DNA of 64,000 nucleotides from positions 1 to 64,000 of the forward strand of contig NZ_BNBE01000001.1 in NCBI RefSeq assembly GCF_014654895.1. The letters are read 5' to 3'. Both the position numbers and the translations under genes were made by a program. Positions 51,278 to 60,594 of this stretch are shown here, one piece after another. The notes beneath the pieces were generated by a model. That model was not told the origin of the DNA and made no database searches. It was given only the letters and a program-made list of their open reading frames with translations. The DNA comes from Streptomyces filamentosus (lineage in GTDB: Bacteria; Actinomycetota; Actinomycetes; Streptomycetales; Streptomycetaceae). How positions within the stretch are numbered: position 1 is the first letter of the stretch; each line of letters opens with the position of its first letter.

Positions 51278-51730
51278 GTGCCCCGCACTCCCCGCACGAC
51301 CGCGCAGGACTTCGTGCCCTTCGCCACCGCCGCGCTCGACTTCCACCGCGCGCTCAACCTCCCCGGCGGCCCGCTCGTCACCACCCGCGCCGAGCTGGAT
51401 GCCCTTCACTGCCATCTCGTCTCGCTGCACGGGCTGCTCGACGCCCACGCCGTACGTGCCGGCCGGCTCCTCCCGGCGGAGGGCGACCACCTGCGTGCCG
51501 CCCGTACCCGGATCTGGCAGGCAGTCGACCACCTCCACGCCGCCTACCACTCAGCTCCCCGCCCGGACTCCGGCGAGGTGCCCGAGCGCGAGGCGTGCCG
51601 GGGCGGCCTGCCCGAAGGGGCGCCAGAGCTGACCGTCTGCCAGCGCCATCAGCGAACCGCGCGCCTGGTCCGCCGCCGAACGACCCCGGCCGACCTGCAC
51701 TCCCCGTTCACCGGCCTCACCCGCCGCTGA
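51278..51730 (+). CDS. DUF6238-like protein
   Basis: 150 residues, GTG start. Helical (FVPFATAALDFHRALNLPGG, LDALHCHLVSLHGLLDAHAV, VDHLHAAYHS) and His-rich, ending in a small Cys/Arg-rich region (CQRHQRTARLVRRRT). Found between SCO6880 and VirB4 genes in Streptomyces clusters. Unknown function. Confidence 0.55.
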   Translation: MPRTPRTTAQDFVPFATAALDFHRALNLPGGPLVTTRAELDALHCHLVSLHGLLDAHAVRAGRLLPAEGDHLRAARTRIWQAVDHLHAAYHSAPRPDSGEVPEREACRGGLPEGAPELTVCQRHQRTARLVRRRTTPADLHSPFTGLTRR

Positions 51731-51755
51731 CCCGCCCCCACTCGGAGAAACGTTC

Positions 51756-53261
51756 ATGCCCCGTACCCGCGCCAGCGCCTCCCACCTGTTCGTGCCCCAC
51801 AAGGCATCGCGCACCGAGCGCAGGGCAGCCCGCGCCGGTTTCGCCGACGCCCACCGCCAGGCCCGTCTCGCCGGAACGCCCCCGAACCACCGTGCCCAGG
51901 AGACCACCGATCCGGAACTTCGACCGGTCTACCCGCCGGCCGGGCGGCCCGGACCGGCCTCGGCCCGCGGCGGCAAGCTCCGCCTGCCCGCCCACCGGAT
52001 GACCACCGCCACCGCTTCCGGGGCCTATCCGTTCGTCGCCGAGGGCGGTCTGGGGGCCGAAGGCGTCTTCATCGGCCGTGACGTCCATGCGGAGGCCGCG
52101 TTCTGTTTCGACCCGTTCTCGCTGTACGGCAGTGGCCGGATCGAGGGCTTCACCAACCCCAACGCCGTCCTGGCCGGGATCATCGGCATGGGCAAGTCCG
52201 CGCTGGCGAAGTCCATCGCCACCCGGTCGATCGCCCATGGCTACCGGATCTACATTCCCTGCGACCCGAAGGGCGAGTGGACCGGCGTCGCGCAGGCCCT
52301 CGGCGGCTACAGCATCGCGCTCGGCCCCGGCCTGCCGGGCCGGCTGAACCCGCTGGACGCACCGGCCCGGCCCGTCTCCGTCAGCGAGGACGACTGGGCG
52401 AGCGAGGTCCGAAAGCGGCGCCTGCTGCTCCTGGCCGGCCTGGCGCGCACCGTCCTGAAGCGCGATCTGCTGCCGATGGAGCACACCGCCCTGGACCTCG
52501 CTCTCGACCTGGTCGTCGCCGAGGCCGCCGCCCGCGGCACGGTGCCGCTGCTCGGCGAGATCGCCTACGTGCTCGGCTCGCCCCAGCGCCTCGACCAGGC
52601 GCTCGGCAACTCCTCCGGGCACCTGGGGGCGGCCGCCCAGGACGTCGCACACGCCCTGCGCCGCCTGGTGCACGGTGATCTGAGCGGCATGTTCGACGCC
52701 CCGAGCACCGTGGCGTTCGACCCGACCGCGCCGATGCTGTCCATCGACCTCTCCCGCCTCGGCGGCGCCGGCGACGACACCGCGCTGGTCCTCGCCATGA
52801 CGTGCGCGAGCGCGTGGATGGAGTCCGCCCTCGCCGACCCCGCCGGCGGCCGACGCTGGGTGATCTACGACGAGGCGTGGCGGGTGATGCGACATGTCGG
52901 CCTGCTGGAGAGGATGCAGTCCCAGTGGAAGCTGAGCCGTGGTCTCGGCATCGCGAACTTGATGGTCATCCACCGGCTCAGTGACCTGCTCTCGGCGGGG
53001 GACGCCGGTTCGCGCGGCCGGGTGCTGGCCGAGGGTCTCCTGGCCGACTGCTCCACGCGCATCATCTACCGGCAGGAGCCCGACCAGCTCGACGCTGCCG
53101 CGTCCCTGCTCGGCCTGACCGGCGTCGAGACCCAGGCGGTGTCCGCGCTGACCAAGGGCCGGGGCCTGTGGAAGGTCGCGGGCCGGTCCTTCATCACGCA
53201 GCACATCCTCCACCCGGCCGAACGCGAACTGTTCGACACCGACGCCCGAATGTCGGCCTAG
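51756..53261 (+). CDS. VirB4-like conjugation ATPase
   Basis: 501 residues. Walker A GIIGMGKSALAK (141-152) and Walker B RWVIYDEAW (D372, E373), with the family-typical FYIPCDPKGEW-like segment and LMVIHRLSDL. The first 75 residues are basic and disordered. It would energise assembly or substrate transfer in the type IV-like apparatus. Normal length for the Streptomyces form. Confidence 0.85.
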   Translation: MPRTRASASHLFVPHKASRTERRAARAGFADAHRQARLAGTPPNHRAQETTDPELRPVYPPAGRPGPASARGGKLRLPAHRMTTATASGAYPFVAEGGLGAEGVFIGRDVHAEAAFCFDPFSLYGSGRIEGFTNPNAVLAGIIGMGKSALAKSIATRSIAHGYRIYIPCDPKGEWTGVAQALGGYSIALGPGLPGRLNPLDAPARPVSVSEDDWASEVRKRRLLLLAGLARTVLKRDLLPMEHTALDLALDLVVAEAAARGTVPLLGEIAYVLGSPQRLDQALGNSSGHLGAAAQDVAHALRRLVHGDLSGMFDAPSTVAFDPTAPMLSIDLSRLGGAGDDTALVLAMTCASAWMESALADPAGGRRWVIYDEAWRVMRHVGLLERMQSQWKLSRGLGIANLMVIHRLSDLLSAGDAGSRGRVLAEGLLADCSTRIIYRQEPDQLDAAASLLGLTGVETQAVSALTKGRGLWKVAGRSFITQHILHPAERELFDTDARMSA

Positions 53262-53282
53262 ACCATGGCCGGAGGAACGATC

Positions 53283-53978
53283 ATGTCCGTTTCTTCCAGT
53301 TCTCCCGCCCCTGCCGAGAACCAGCCGGCGGCGGCCAGTGTGGACCTGGCATGGCGGAGGCACATCCCGGCGCTGGCTGCTGCCGTCGCCGGGATACGGA
53401 AGGCGTCCGACGACTGGGACGCGGTCTCGGACTCCTTCTGCGACACCGACGGCTGGCCCGTCGACGAGCACGGGTACGAGGACGGGAAAGTGAAACGCGA
53501 CGCCGAGGCGTGGCGGCACGTCGAGGTCTTCCTCGACCACGGCCCCGAGGTCCTGGCCGGCGCCCGCGCGACCGCCCGGAGCGCCGACTACGCCGAGGGG
53601 CCCATCAGCGAAGACCTCCGCTGGCTGCGCGGCATCGACGCCACCCTGGAACACGCAGGGCAGCTTCAGCGCGAGTGGGACCAGATCCTGGTCCTCATGG
53701 ACGCCTCCATGCCCGGTTCACGGAAGCTCTACGAGGACCGGGCGAAGGAGGAACGCAACGCTGACGGCTGGCACTACGCCGACGAGCTGGCCATCCGCGG
53801 CCCGGCCCTCGTCCGGGCCGCCGACCACCTGGCCCGTCGGGCGGACGCCGAGCACTCCGCGCACACGAAGCGGGCGCGTGCGGCTCTCGCCCGCTCCGCA
53901 TCCGGAATTCGCGGAACCCTGCCCGCCTCTCCCCCAGCGCCGGCACCCGGCGCACCGGTTCCAGGCCGCTCCCGCTGA
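53283..53978 (+). CDS. hypothetical protein of the transfer cluster
   Basis: 231 residues from ATG 53283, which has GGAGGAAC ahead of it; ATG 53265 lies before that site and is less likely. Helical with many Trp and Asp (VDLAWRRHIPALAAAVAGIR, DGWPVDEHGYEDG). Disordered Pro-rich end. Shared by Streptomyces conjugation clusters; unknown role. Confidence 0.5.
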   Translation: MSVSSSSPAPAENQPAAASVDLAWRRHIPALAAAVAGIRKASDDWDAVSDSFCDTDGWPVDEHGYEDGKVKRDAEAWRHVEVFLDHGPEVLAGARATARSADYAEGPISEDLRWLRGIDATLEHAGQLQREWDQILVLMDASMPGSRKLYEDRAKEERNADGWHYADELAIRGPALVRAADHLARRADAEHSAHTKRARAALARSASGIRGTLPASPPAPAPGAPVPGRSR

Positions 53979-54114
53979 CACCCGTAGCACCGAGTCCCGG
54001 CCGGACCAAACCGCCCGATCACCAGATCCTCGTGGACCACCGCCCGCCCCACGCGGTCCGGTCTGCGCTCACCGCGGCGTCGACCGCCGGGACGCCTCAC
54101 CACGGAGAAGACCG

Positions 54115-54696
54115 ATGAACCCAGACCACCCCCTGGTCACCGCACGGACCAGCTCCTTCTCGCCCCTCGTCGACGCGGATCCGAAGCGGGATCGTGGGTA
54201 CGGCTACCTCACCGGTCCCCTCCGCCGGCGGGGCCTGGAGGTCACCGTCGAGTACGGCCTGAGCGACTACGTCGTCGATGTCGCCCTCCCCGACGGCAGT
54301 TCGATGATCATCTCGCCGCCGCAGGAACCGCCTTCCGAGAACCCCGGCTTCCCCGAGAGCTGGACGGTGGTCCGCCACCGGGAGGCCGGACCCCCGGTGT
54401 ACGAGGTGATCTACGACTCCGAGCCCGACGGTCCGGACGCCCGGCACGGCGGCAGCGTCTCAAGCCTGCTCGCCGCCGTCGACACGTGCCTGGACCAGCT
54501 CGGCGTACCCCCACGCCGCGAGCAGTACCGCTCCTCACAGGAGCACGCCGCCGACCCCGTCCCACCCAGGGTGAGCGCTGCTCTCTCGCCGTCCCCGTCG
54601 GCCGGATCGCGCACGGTCCGCACACCTCTGGCGGCGGAATCACCCCCTCGCGCCGCGCTGCCCCCCTCGCGCTCGTCCACCGCCCCTGGCCGCTGA
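54115..54696 (+). CDS. hypothetical protein of the transfer cluster
   Basis: 193 residues, ACGGAGAAG site. A structured half to ~125 (GYGYLTGPLRRRGLEVTVEY, VALPDGSSMIISPPQEPP, WTVVRHREAGPPVYEVIYDS), then a long Ser/Pro-rich tail. No family recognised. Confidence 0.45.
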   Translation: MNPDHPLVTARTSSFSPLVDADPKRDRGYGYLTGPLRRRGLEVTVEYGLSDYVVDVALPDGSSMIISPPQEPPSENPGFPESWTVVRHREAGPPVYEVIYDSEPDGPDARHGGSVSSLLAAVDTCLDQLGVPPRREQYRSSQEHAADPVPPRVSAALSPSPSAGSRTVRTPLAAESPPRAALPPSRSSTAPGR

Positions 54697-54796
54697 CCCC
54701 TTCCCGTCTCGGAGCACGCCATATGCCTCGCACCAGCAGAACCATTCCCGGCCCTCGCTCTCTCCCGTCATCGAGCCCGCACCGGATGGATCAGCC

Positions 54797-55591
<795 letters not shown>

Positions 55592-55605
55592 CCCAACACC
55601 CCTAA

Positions 55606-56492
55606 CTGATCGTTTCAGAATGAGGTTCGGAGTCGTCGCAAGCAGATGATGCTGCAAGCGAGTTGAAGCAGGCCGAGGTGGAGGTCGGCGCGTATCTCGT
55701 AGCGGATCCGCAGGCGTTTGAACTGGTGGAGCCAGGGGAAGGTCCGCTCCACGACCCAGCGCGTCTTGCCCAGCCCCGAGCCGTGAGGGACACCTCGACG
55801 GGCGATCTTCGGGGTGATGCCCCGAGCCCGCAGGATGCGGCGGTACTTGTCGTAGTCGTAGCCGCGGTCGGCGAACAGCCGTCGCGGCCGGTGACGCGGC
55901 CGGCCGACCAGGCCGCGGACGCGGGGAATCGCGTCCAGCAGTGGCGTCAACTGGGTGACGTCGTGCCTGTTTCCGCCGGTCAGAGTGACGGCGAGAGGTG
56001 TTCCGTGCCGGTCGACGATCAGGTGGTGCTTGCTGCCCGGCCGGGCCCGGTCGACCGGCGAAGGTCCGGTGTGAGCCCCCCTTTCAGGGCCCGGATGTGC
56101 GAGCCGTCGATCGCGCAGTCGTCCATGTCGAGCAGGCCTGCCTTGCGCAGCTCGGCCAGGAGGACTTCGTGCAGGCGGGGCCAGACGCCGGCCTCGGTCC
56201 AGTCCCGCAGCCGCCGCCAGGCCGTCACTCCACTGCAGCCGGTCCGCTCGGCGGGCACGTCCCTCCAGCTCACGTTCTTGCGCAGCACGTAAACGATGCC
56301 CCGCAAGGCGGCGCGATCGTCCGCAGGCAGGCGTCCGGGATACCGGTGGCGCCGCGGCGGGCGGGGCGGCAGCAGCGGGGCGATGCGTTCCCACAGCTCA
56401 TCAGGCACAAGATCATCCGACACCCGCACCACTCTGCCGCCACCAAGCTCGACCGCCAAGTCCCTGCACGGAACTCATTCTGAAACGATCAG
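55606..56492 (-). mobile_element. IS5-family insertion sequence (IS427-like group)
   Basis: 887 bp with perfect 19-bp inverted ends (outer sequence CTGATCGTTTCAGAATGAG) and a TAA duplication on both sides (55603-55605 and 56493-56495). Perfect ends plus target duplication point to a recent, possibly still mobile insertion. It separates the transfer cluster from the gene at 56508. Confidence 0.9.
55615..56459 (-). CDS. IS5-family transposase made by -1 frameshift
   Basis: Two overlapping frames: ORF A from 56459 to 56019 (146 residues, VPDELWERIAPLLPPRPP, first catalytic D in CAIDGSHIRALKGG) and ORF B ending at 55615, with the second D in LFADRGYDYDKYR and the E in TRWVVERTFPWLHQF. They join by a -1 shift at AAAGGGGGG (complement of 56076-56084), giving the normal DDE enzyme of about 280 residues. 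Programmed frameshifting is known in this group, so it is probably functional, not broken. Confidence 0.85.
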
Positions 56493-56507
56493 TAAGGAAT
56501 AAGTCCT

Positions 56508-57005
56508 ATGGCTGTGAAGACCATCTGGCCCATCGATCACTCCTGCGGCCATCACTCCAACCGTGACCTGTCCGATCGGCCGGCCGACCGCCGCGCAGGC
56601 TTCGCCGAATGGCTCGCCACACAGGAGTGCACCGCCTGCTGGCGTGCCTCCAAGGAAGCCAACGAGCAGGACAAGACAGCATGGTTGGAGACCAAACGGG
56701 CTGAGGAGCAGGCCGAGTCCGAAGCCTGGTCGCAGCAGTACCGGATGCCTCCGCTGGAGGGAACCGAGCGGGCCGTCTCCTGGGGTGTACGCTGCCGCCA
56801 CCAGATCCTGGCCGCCGCCTACACCGCCCTGGTCGTCGAAGGCGACACCAGCGAGGTCGACTGGGAGGCCATCGAGGAGTCCGCACGCACGATCACCCGC
56901 GCCGGCTGGTGGATCGACCAGCGCTCCTCCGAGCCCGACGACCTCCCCAAGCTAATCCAGGCTGCCACCGACGCCAACCGCCCCATCGAGAACCCTTACT
57001 TCTAG
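56508..57005 (+). CDS. hypothetical protein cut off from the transfer operon
   Basis: 165 residues. A zinc-like group near the N-terminus (DHSCGHHSNRDLSD and ECTACW) and a helical rest (CRHQILAAAYTALVVEGDTS, RTITRAGWWIDQR). Its AAGGAA ribosome site is just outside the IS end, so the IS has removed its old promoter or operon link. Proteins of this kind occur in Streptomyces mobile elements. Function unknown. Confidence 0.5.
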   Translation: MAVKTIWPIDHSCGHHSNRDLSDRPADRRAGFAEWLATQECTACWRASKEANEQDKTAWLETKRAEEQAESEAWSQQYRMPPLEGTERAVSWGVRCRHQILAAAYTALVVEGDTSEVDWEAIEESARTITRAGWWIDQRSSEPDDLPKLIQAATDANRPIENPYF

Positions 57006-57125
57006 TACTCCAGTGCGGTTTTTTGATCTACCTGCCGGCTGGGCGGGCGAGCAGTCGTTGGTAGTCGCCACGTCGGGTCGTGGCATGGTGCCGTGTAAGG
57101 CTGCGGCAGACCTGAGCTCTTCCAG

Positions 57126-57236
57126 CGGCTGACGTACTACAACGCGCGACGGCGCCACAGCTCCCCCGGCTACCTCTCACCCGTCGACTTCGAACAGCAG
57201 CACCAGCGAGGACATAGACTCACACTCGCAGCATGA
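57126..57236 (+). pseudogene. 3' remnant of an IS3-type transposase
   Basis: The frame RLTYYNARRRHSSPGYLSPV, then DFEQQHQ, ends in TGA at 57236 and is the typical C-terminus of an IS3-family OrfB. Nothing upstream continues it. GTGTCCAAACTCCGGGGGTCA after the stop resembles an IS3 terminal repeat. Confidence 0.75.
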
Positions 57237-57313
57237 ACCCCTGTGTCCAAACTCCGGGGGTCACCTCACCGTCGGTCGGGCCCTCGGGGCCGGACATCCG
57301 GATACGCCCGGGC

Positions 57314-58333
57314 TCAGTCGACGGGTGAGCGTTCCACGGTGCAGGTGACGGTGCCCGCGGGGCACCAGTGGGTACGGCCGCCGACGAGGCGGAGCTGAAG
57401 ATCCGCGTCACCCATGCCGGCGCCGTCGAGCGCCGCGCGCAGTGCGGTGGGGGCGGGCTGGGGCGGAAGCCCGAGGACCCCGACCAGGACGACGCCGTTG
57501 CGGGCGTCGACGGAGGCGATCTGCCAGGCGCCCGCCTCCGCCCAGCGGTCGGCGACCGGCCGGGCGTCGGCGGCCAGGGCGCGGTCCCGGGCGACGGAGA
57601 CGGTGCCCGTGGTGAGCGGGACGGCGACCAGCAGCACCACGGCCGCCACCGCCGCCAGCGTCCGGCCGTGGAACGTACCCACCGGGAGCCCGGCCTCCCG
57701 GGCCGCGTCGCGCACCCGGTAGCCGAGGAAGACGAGGGTGCCGGTGGCCACGATCGCGGCCACATTGGTGGCGAACAGAAGCGCCGACTCACCCGCGTCG
57801 TGGTAGCGGTGCACGGTGATCAACAGCCCGGTCACGGCCAGCGGTGGGACGAGCGAGATGGCGATGGCCACCCCGGGCAAGGTGTCGGAGATGTCGGTCC
57901 TGACCAGGGCGAAAGCGCCGACCGTTCCCGTGGCCAGCGCGGCGAGCAGGTCGATCAGACGCGGACTGATCCGGGAGGACACCTGACTGTTGCTCGCGAA
58001 CGCGTCGGGCGGCGCGGCGATCCAGCCCAGCAGCATGCCGATCAGCACGACCACCACCGCACCGCCGAACACCAGTAGCACGCTGCGCACGACATGCGCC
58101 CGGTCGGCGAGGACCAGGGCCAGCGCGGTCCCGAGGATCGGCGTCATCAGCGGGGCCACGATCATGGCCCCGATGACGGTGGCGGTGGAGTCCCCCACCA
58201 CTCCCGCGCTCGCGATGACCGCGGCCAGGGCCAGCAGCACCCAGAACCGCGAGGCACTGCGACTGCCCCACGCCCTTTCGATGAACAGCGCGTCGACCAT
58301 CCGGCGGGCCGCCGCCTCGCCCACACCGGCCAT
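57314..58333 (-). CDS. DUF389 family membrane protein
   Basis: 339 residues from ATG 58333 (GAAGGGGG upstream). Six or so helices (FWVLLALAAVIASAGVVGDS, ATVIGAMIVAPLMTPILGTA, VLLVFGGAVVVVLIGMLLG), and the conserved SLVPPLAVTG of DUF389. A C-terminal ~70-residue soluble part follows the last helix. Function unknown; widespread in Streptomyces chromosomes. Confidence 0.85.
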   Translation of the reverse strand: MAGVGEAAARRMVDALFIERAWGSRSASRFWVLLALAAVIASAGVVGDSTATVIGAMIVAPLMTPILGTALALVLADRAHVVRSVLLVFGGAVVVVLIGMLLGWIAAPPDAFASNSQVSSRISPRLIDLLAALATGTVGAFALVRTDISDTLPGVAIAISLVPPLAVTGLLITVHRYHDAGESALLFATNVAAIVATGTLVFLGYRVRDAAREAGLPVGTFHGRTLAAVAAVVLLVAVPLTTGTVSVARDRALAADARPVADRWAEAGAWQIASVDARNGVVLVGVLGLPPQPAPTALRAALDGAGMGDADLQLRLVGGRTHWCPAGTVTCTVERSPVD

Positions 58334-58845
58334 TTCGCCCCCTTCGTTAGGTATGCGGAGATTCTGCCCTCCGGGGCCCGGTGGCGGGGGAGGACACGAC
58401 GGACCACGGACCCTCGGTGTGCCGGCGGTGGTGCCGCCCACGGCGACGGCGGCACATTCACGCGAGGCGGGAGTGTCCGTGCCGTGAACTGTGAGAAGGA
58501 AGCCGCGGACGGGGCGGACGGGATGCAGACGAGGCCTCGGTGATCAACCCCGCCCGGCGGCCCGATCAGCACCAGAGGGACCATGTCAAACGTCTTCTCC
58601 CTGAACAGCAAGTTCCTGTGGACGATGACCATCTCTGCAAGAAGGTTGGTGAAGGTGAGGTCCCGCGTCGTGGCAGGAGGTAATCGTCTCGCGAGGGAAG
58701 TAGAGCGCTGTCAGGTGGCACGGCTCGACTCCTGGCAGATCTCACGCAGATCCCGCATCAGCCCCAACCGCATGAGCGTCATGACCCAAGCCGTGCTCAC
58801 CCTGAAGAGGCAACGCGGAGAACGCTCAGTGCCGGCCGCACTGGG
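58334..58845. other. gap of ~510 bases
   Basis: Nothing convincing. A plus-strand frame 58583-58873 lacks codon bias and a known domain and overlaps the regulator gene. Presumably holds the DUF389 promoter and the end of the regulator transcript. Confidence 0.4.
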
Positions 58846-59844
58846 TCAGCGCCGCACCCATCCGCGTTCGTAGGCATGCCAGCCGAGTTGCATGCGCGTG
58901 GAGACCTTGGCGACCTCCATGAGCCGCTGCAGTCGGCGCTGGACCGTGCGCAACCCCAGTCCCAGACGGGCGGCCACCGCCCGGTCGGTCAGTCCGGTGA
59001 GCATCAAGGACAGCAGAAGCAGGTCGGTGTCGTCCGGCTCCTCGGTCTGCGGCTCCGCCTCCACTTCACCGGACGCCGACAGCAGCAGGGGACGGGCTGA
59101 GTTCCATACCGTCTCGAAGAGGCTGAGCAGTGCCCCCACGATGCCCGGAGCACGCACCACCACGGAGGTCGGTTGCGCACCGTCCTGAGGGGAAACGGGG
59201 CCCAGCAGAGGCATCAGTGCTGTGGAACGGTCGGCCACGATCAGCTTGCACGGTACTCGCTCGACGACCCGCACCCGTTGGGTGCGCCCCAGAGCCGCGG
59301 AGAGTTCGGCAGTCGTCGACGGCCCGTCCAGCGCGGCCTGTTCGATGACGACCCGGTACCGGACCCCGCGGCGTGCCGCATGCTCCTCCGCCTCGTGCTC
59401 GTCCCCTCGTACCACCGCCGGCTCGGCCGTGACGAAGGCGTGCAACTCGCGCTGGGCGCCGTGCTGGAGCTGTTCGAACCTGTGCCGGATCGCATCGGCT
59501 CCGGTCAACACTTCCAGAAGGCCGGCGCGCTCCTGTCCGGCCGCGCCCCGCCGGTACTCCTCGGCGAGTTCCGCCACCGTGGACTCCGCCTGCTCCAGGG
59601 CGTGGCGCCCCGCGGCGAGCGCGGGGCCGAAGGCCAGCTGTGGCGGCGCCACCACGTAGACGCCGACCTGTCCGGCGGCGCGTGACACCATGCCGCCGTT
59701 CTCCAGCCTGCCGAGCAGCCTGTCGGCCTCCCTCGCGTCCACGTTCAGATGCCGGGCCACCTCAAGGCTCGTCGCGCTCCCCAGCCGGACCAGCACCCGG
59801 TACACCCGCTCCTCATCCTGTTCCAGACCGATGGACCGCAGCAT
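58846..59844 (-). CDS. TrmB-like/LuxR-type transcriptional regulator
   Basis: 332 residues from ATG 59844 (AAGGGAGGGG upstream). N-terminal TrmB-type winged helix (EERVYRVLVRLGSATSLEVA), a middle phospholipase-D-like sensor region (~90-250), and a C-terminal LuxR helix-turn-helix (LLLSLMLTGLTDRAVAARLG, LGLRTVQRRLQRLMEVAKVS). This composition is common among Streptomyces regulators. Target unknown. Confidence 0.8.
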   Translation of the reverse strand: MLRSIGLEQDEERVYRVLVRLGSATSLEVARHLNVDAREADRLLGRLENGGMVSRAAGQVGVYVVAPPQLAFGPALAAGRHALEQAESTVAELAEEYRRGAAGQERAGLLEVLTGADAIRHRFEQLQHGAQRELHAFVTAEPAVVRGDEHEAEEHAARRGVRYRVVIEQAALDGPSTTAELSAALGRTQRVRVVERVPCKLIVADRSTALMPLLGPVSPQDGAQPTSVVVRAPGIVGALLSLFETVWNSARPLLLSASGEVEAEPQTEEPDDTDLLLLSLMLTGLTDRAVAARLGLGLRTVQRRLQRLMEVAKVSTRMQLGWHAYERGWVRR

Positions 59845-60594
59845 GAACCCCTCCCTTTGAACGCTCGGACACCCCGCCACGAGCACCGTGGAACGGAGGG
59901 TCACACTACGACCCCGCTTTCTGAGGCAGACGCAGGTCCTCCAGCAGAGGGGACACGGACCTGTGGGCTCCGGCGCACCTGGGCACGGCGGGCCCGCCAT
60001 CCACCCGCGAGTCGGCCGGGCGCCACCGTGAGTTCGGGCTTCGGAGACCATGGCTGCATACTCCGCCCGTCCGAGCGCGCGATCGGCCCCGCGGGGTGGC
60101 GGCAAGTCGCCTGGCCACTTGCCGCCAGTCGGCTCGCTTCGCACCGGTGGGATGCGCACGGGGGCTGCCGTCCCGCCAGGACGAACGGTGTGCGGCAACC
60201 GGTCCGGGTACTGCTCCTGGGCTGGCCGGTCCGGGCCGGGCACGGCGCTCCTGACGTCGACGAACAGCTGGTCAGAGGAGTGGGCGAGGAGATTTCGGGC
60301 GAGGTGCGTGTCGGCGAACGGCTGCCGGGGAGAGCTGCCGATCCAGATCCCGAGGGCGTGCCGTGAACCCGTCGCGCGCGTACGGACGACGCCGGGAGAC
60401 GGCGGCCTGCAGAGCCTGTGGCGCCCTTTCAGGGGCCTTGCGTGCCCCGCTCCACGTCCCTCAGGATCCAACCCCGCAAGCTCACGCGGCCCCCGACTCG
60501 TCCGCCCCACCCCAGCGGCCATCGGCAGCTATGAGCGGCACCAAATCGACCCATCCCAAGGGGAGATCCCCCACCCATGTCCCAAGGAGAGCTT
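59845..60594. other. gap of 750 bases between regulator and protease
   Basis: Divergent promoter region. No frame shows convincing codon bias. No long hairpin seen. Possibly includes gene debris. Confidence 0.4.

Noticed and set aside
58583..58873. 96-codon plus-strand frame
   Set aside because: Weak codon bias, no ribosome site of note, no domain, and it overlaps the end of the TrmB/LuxR-type gene.
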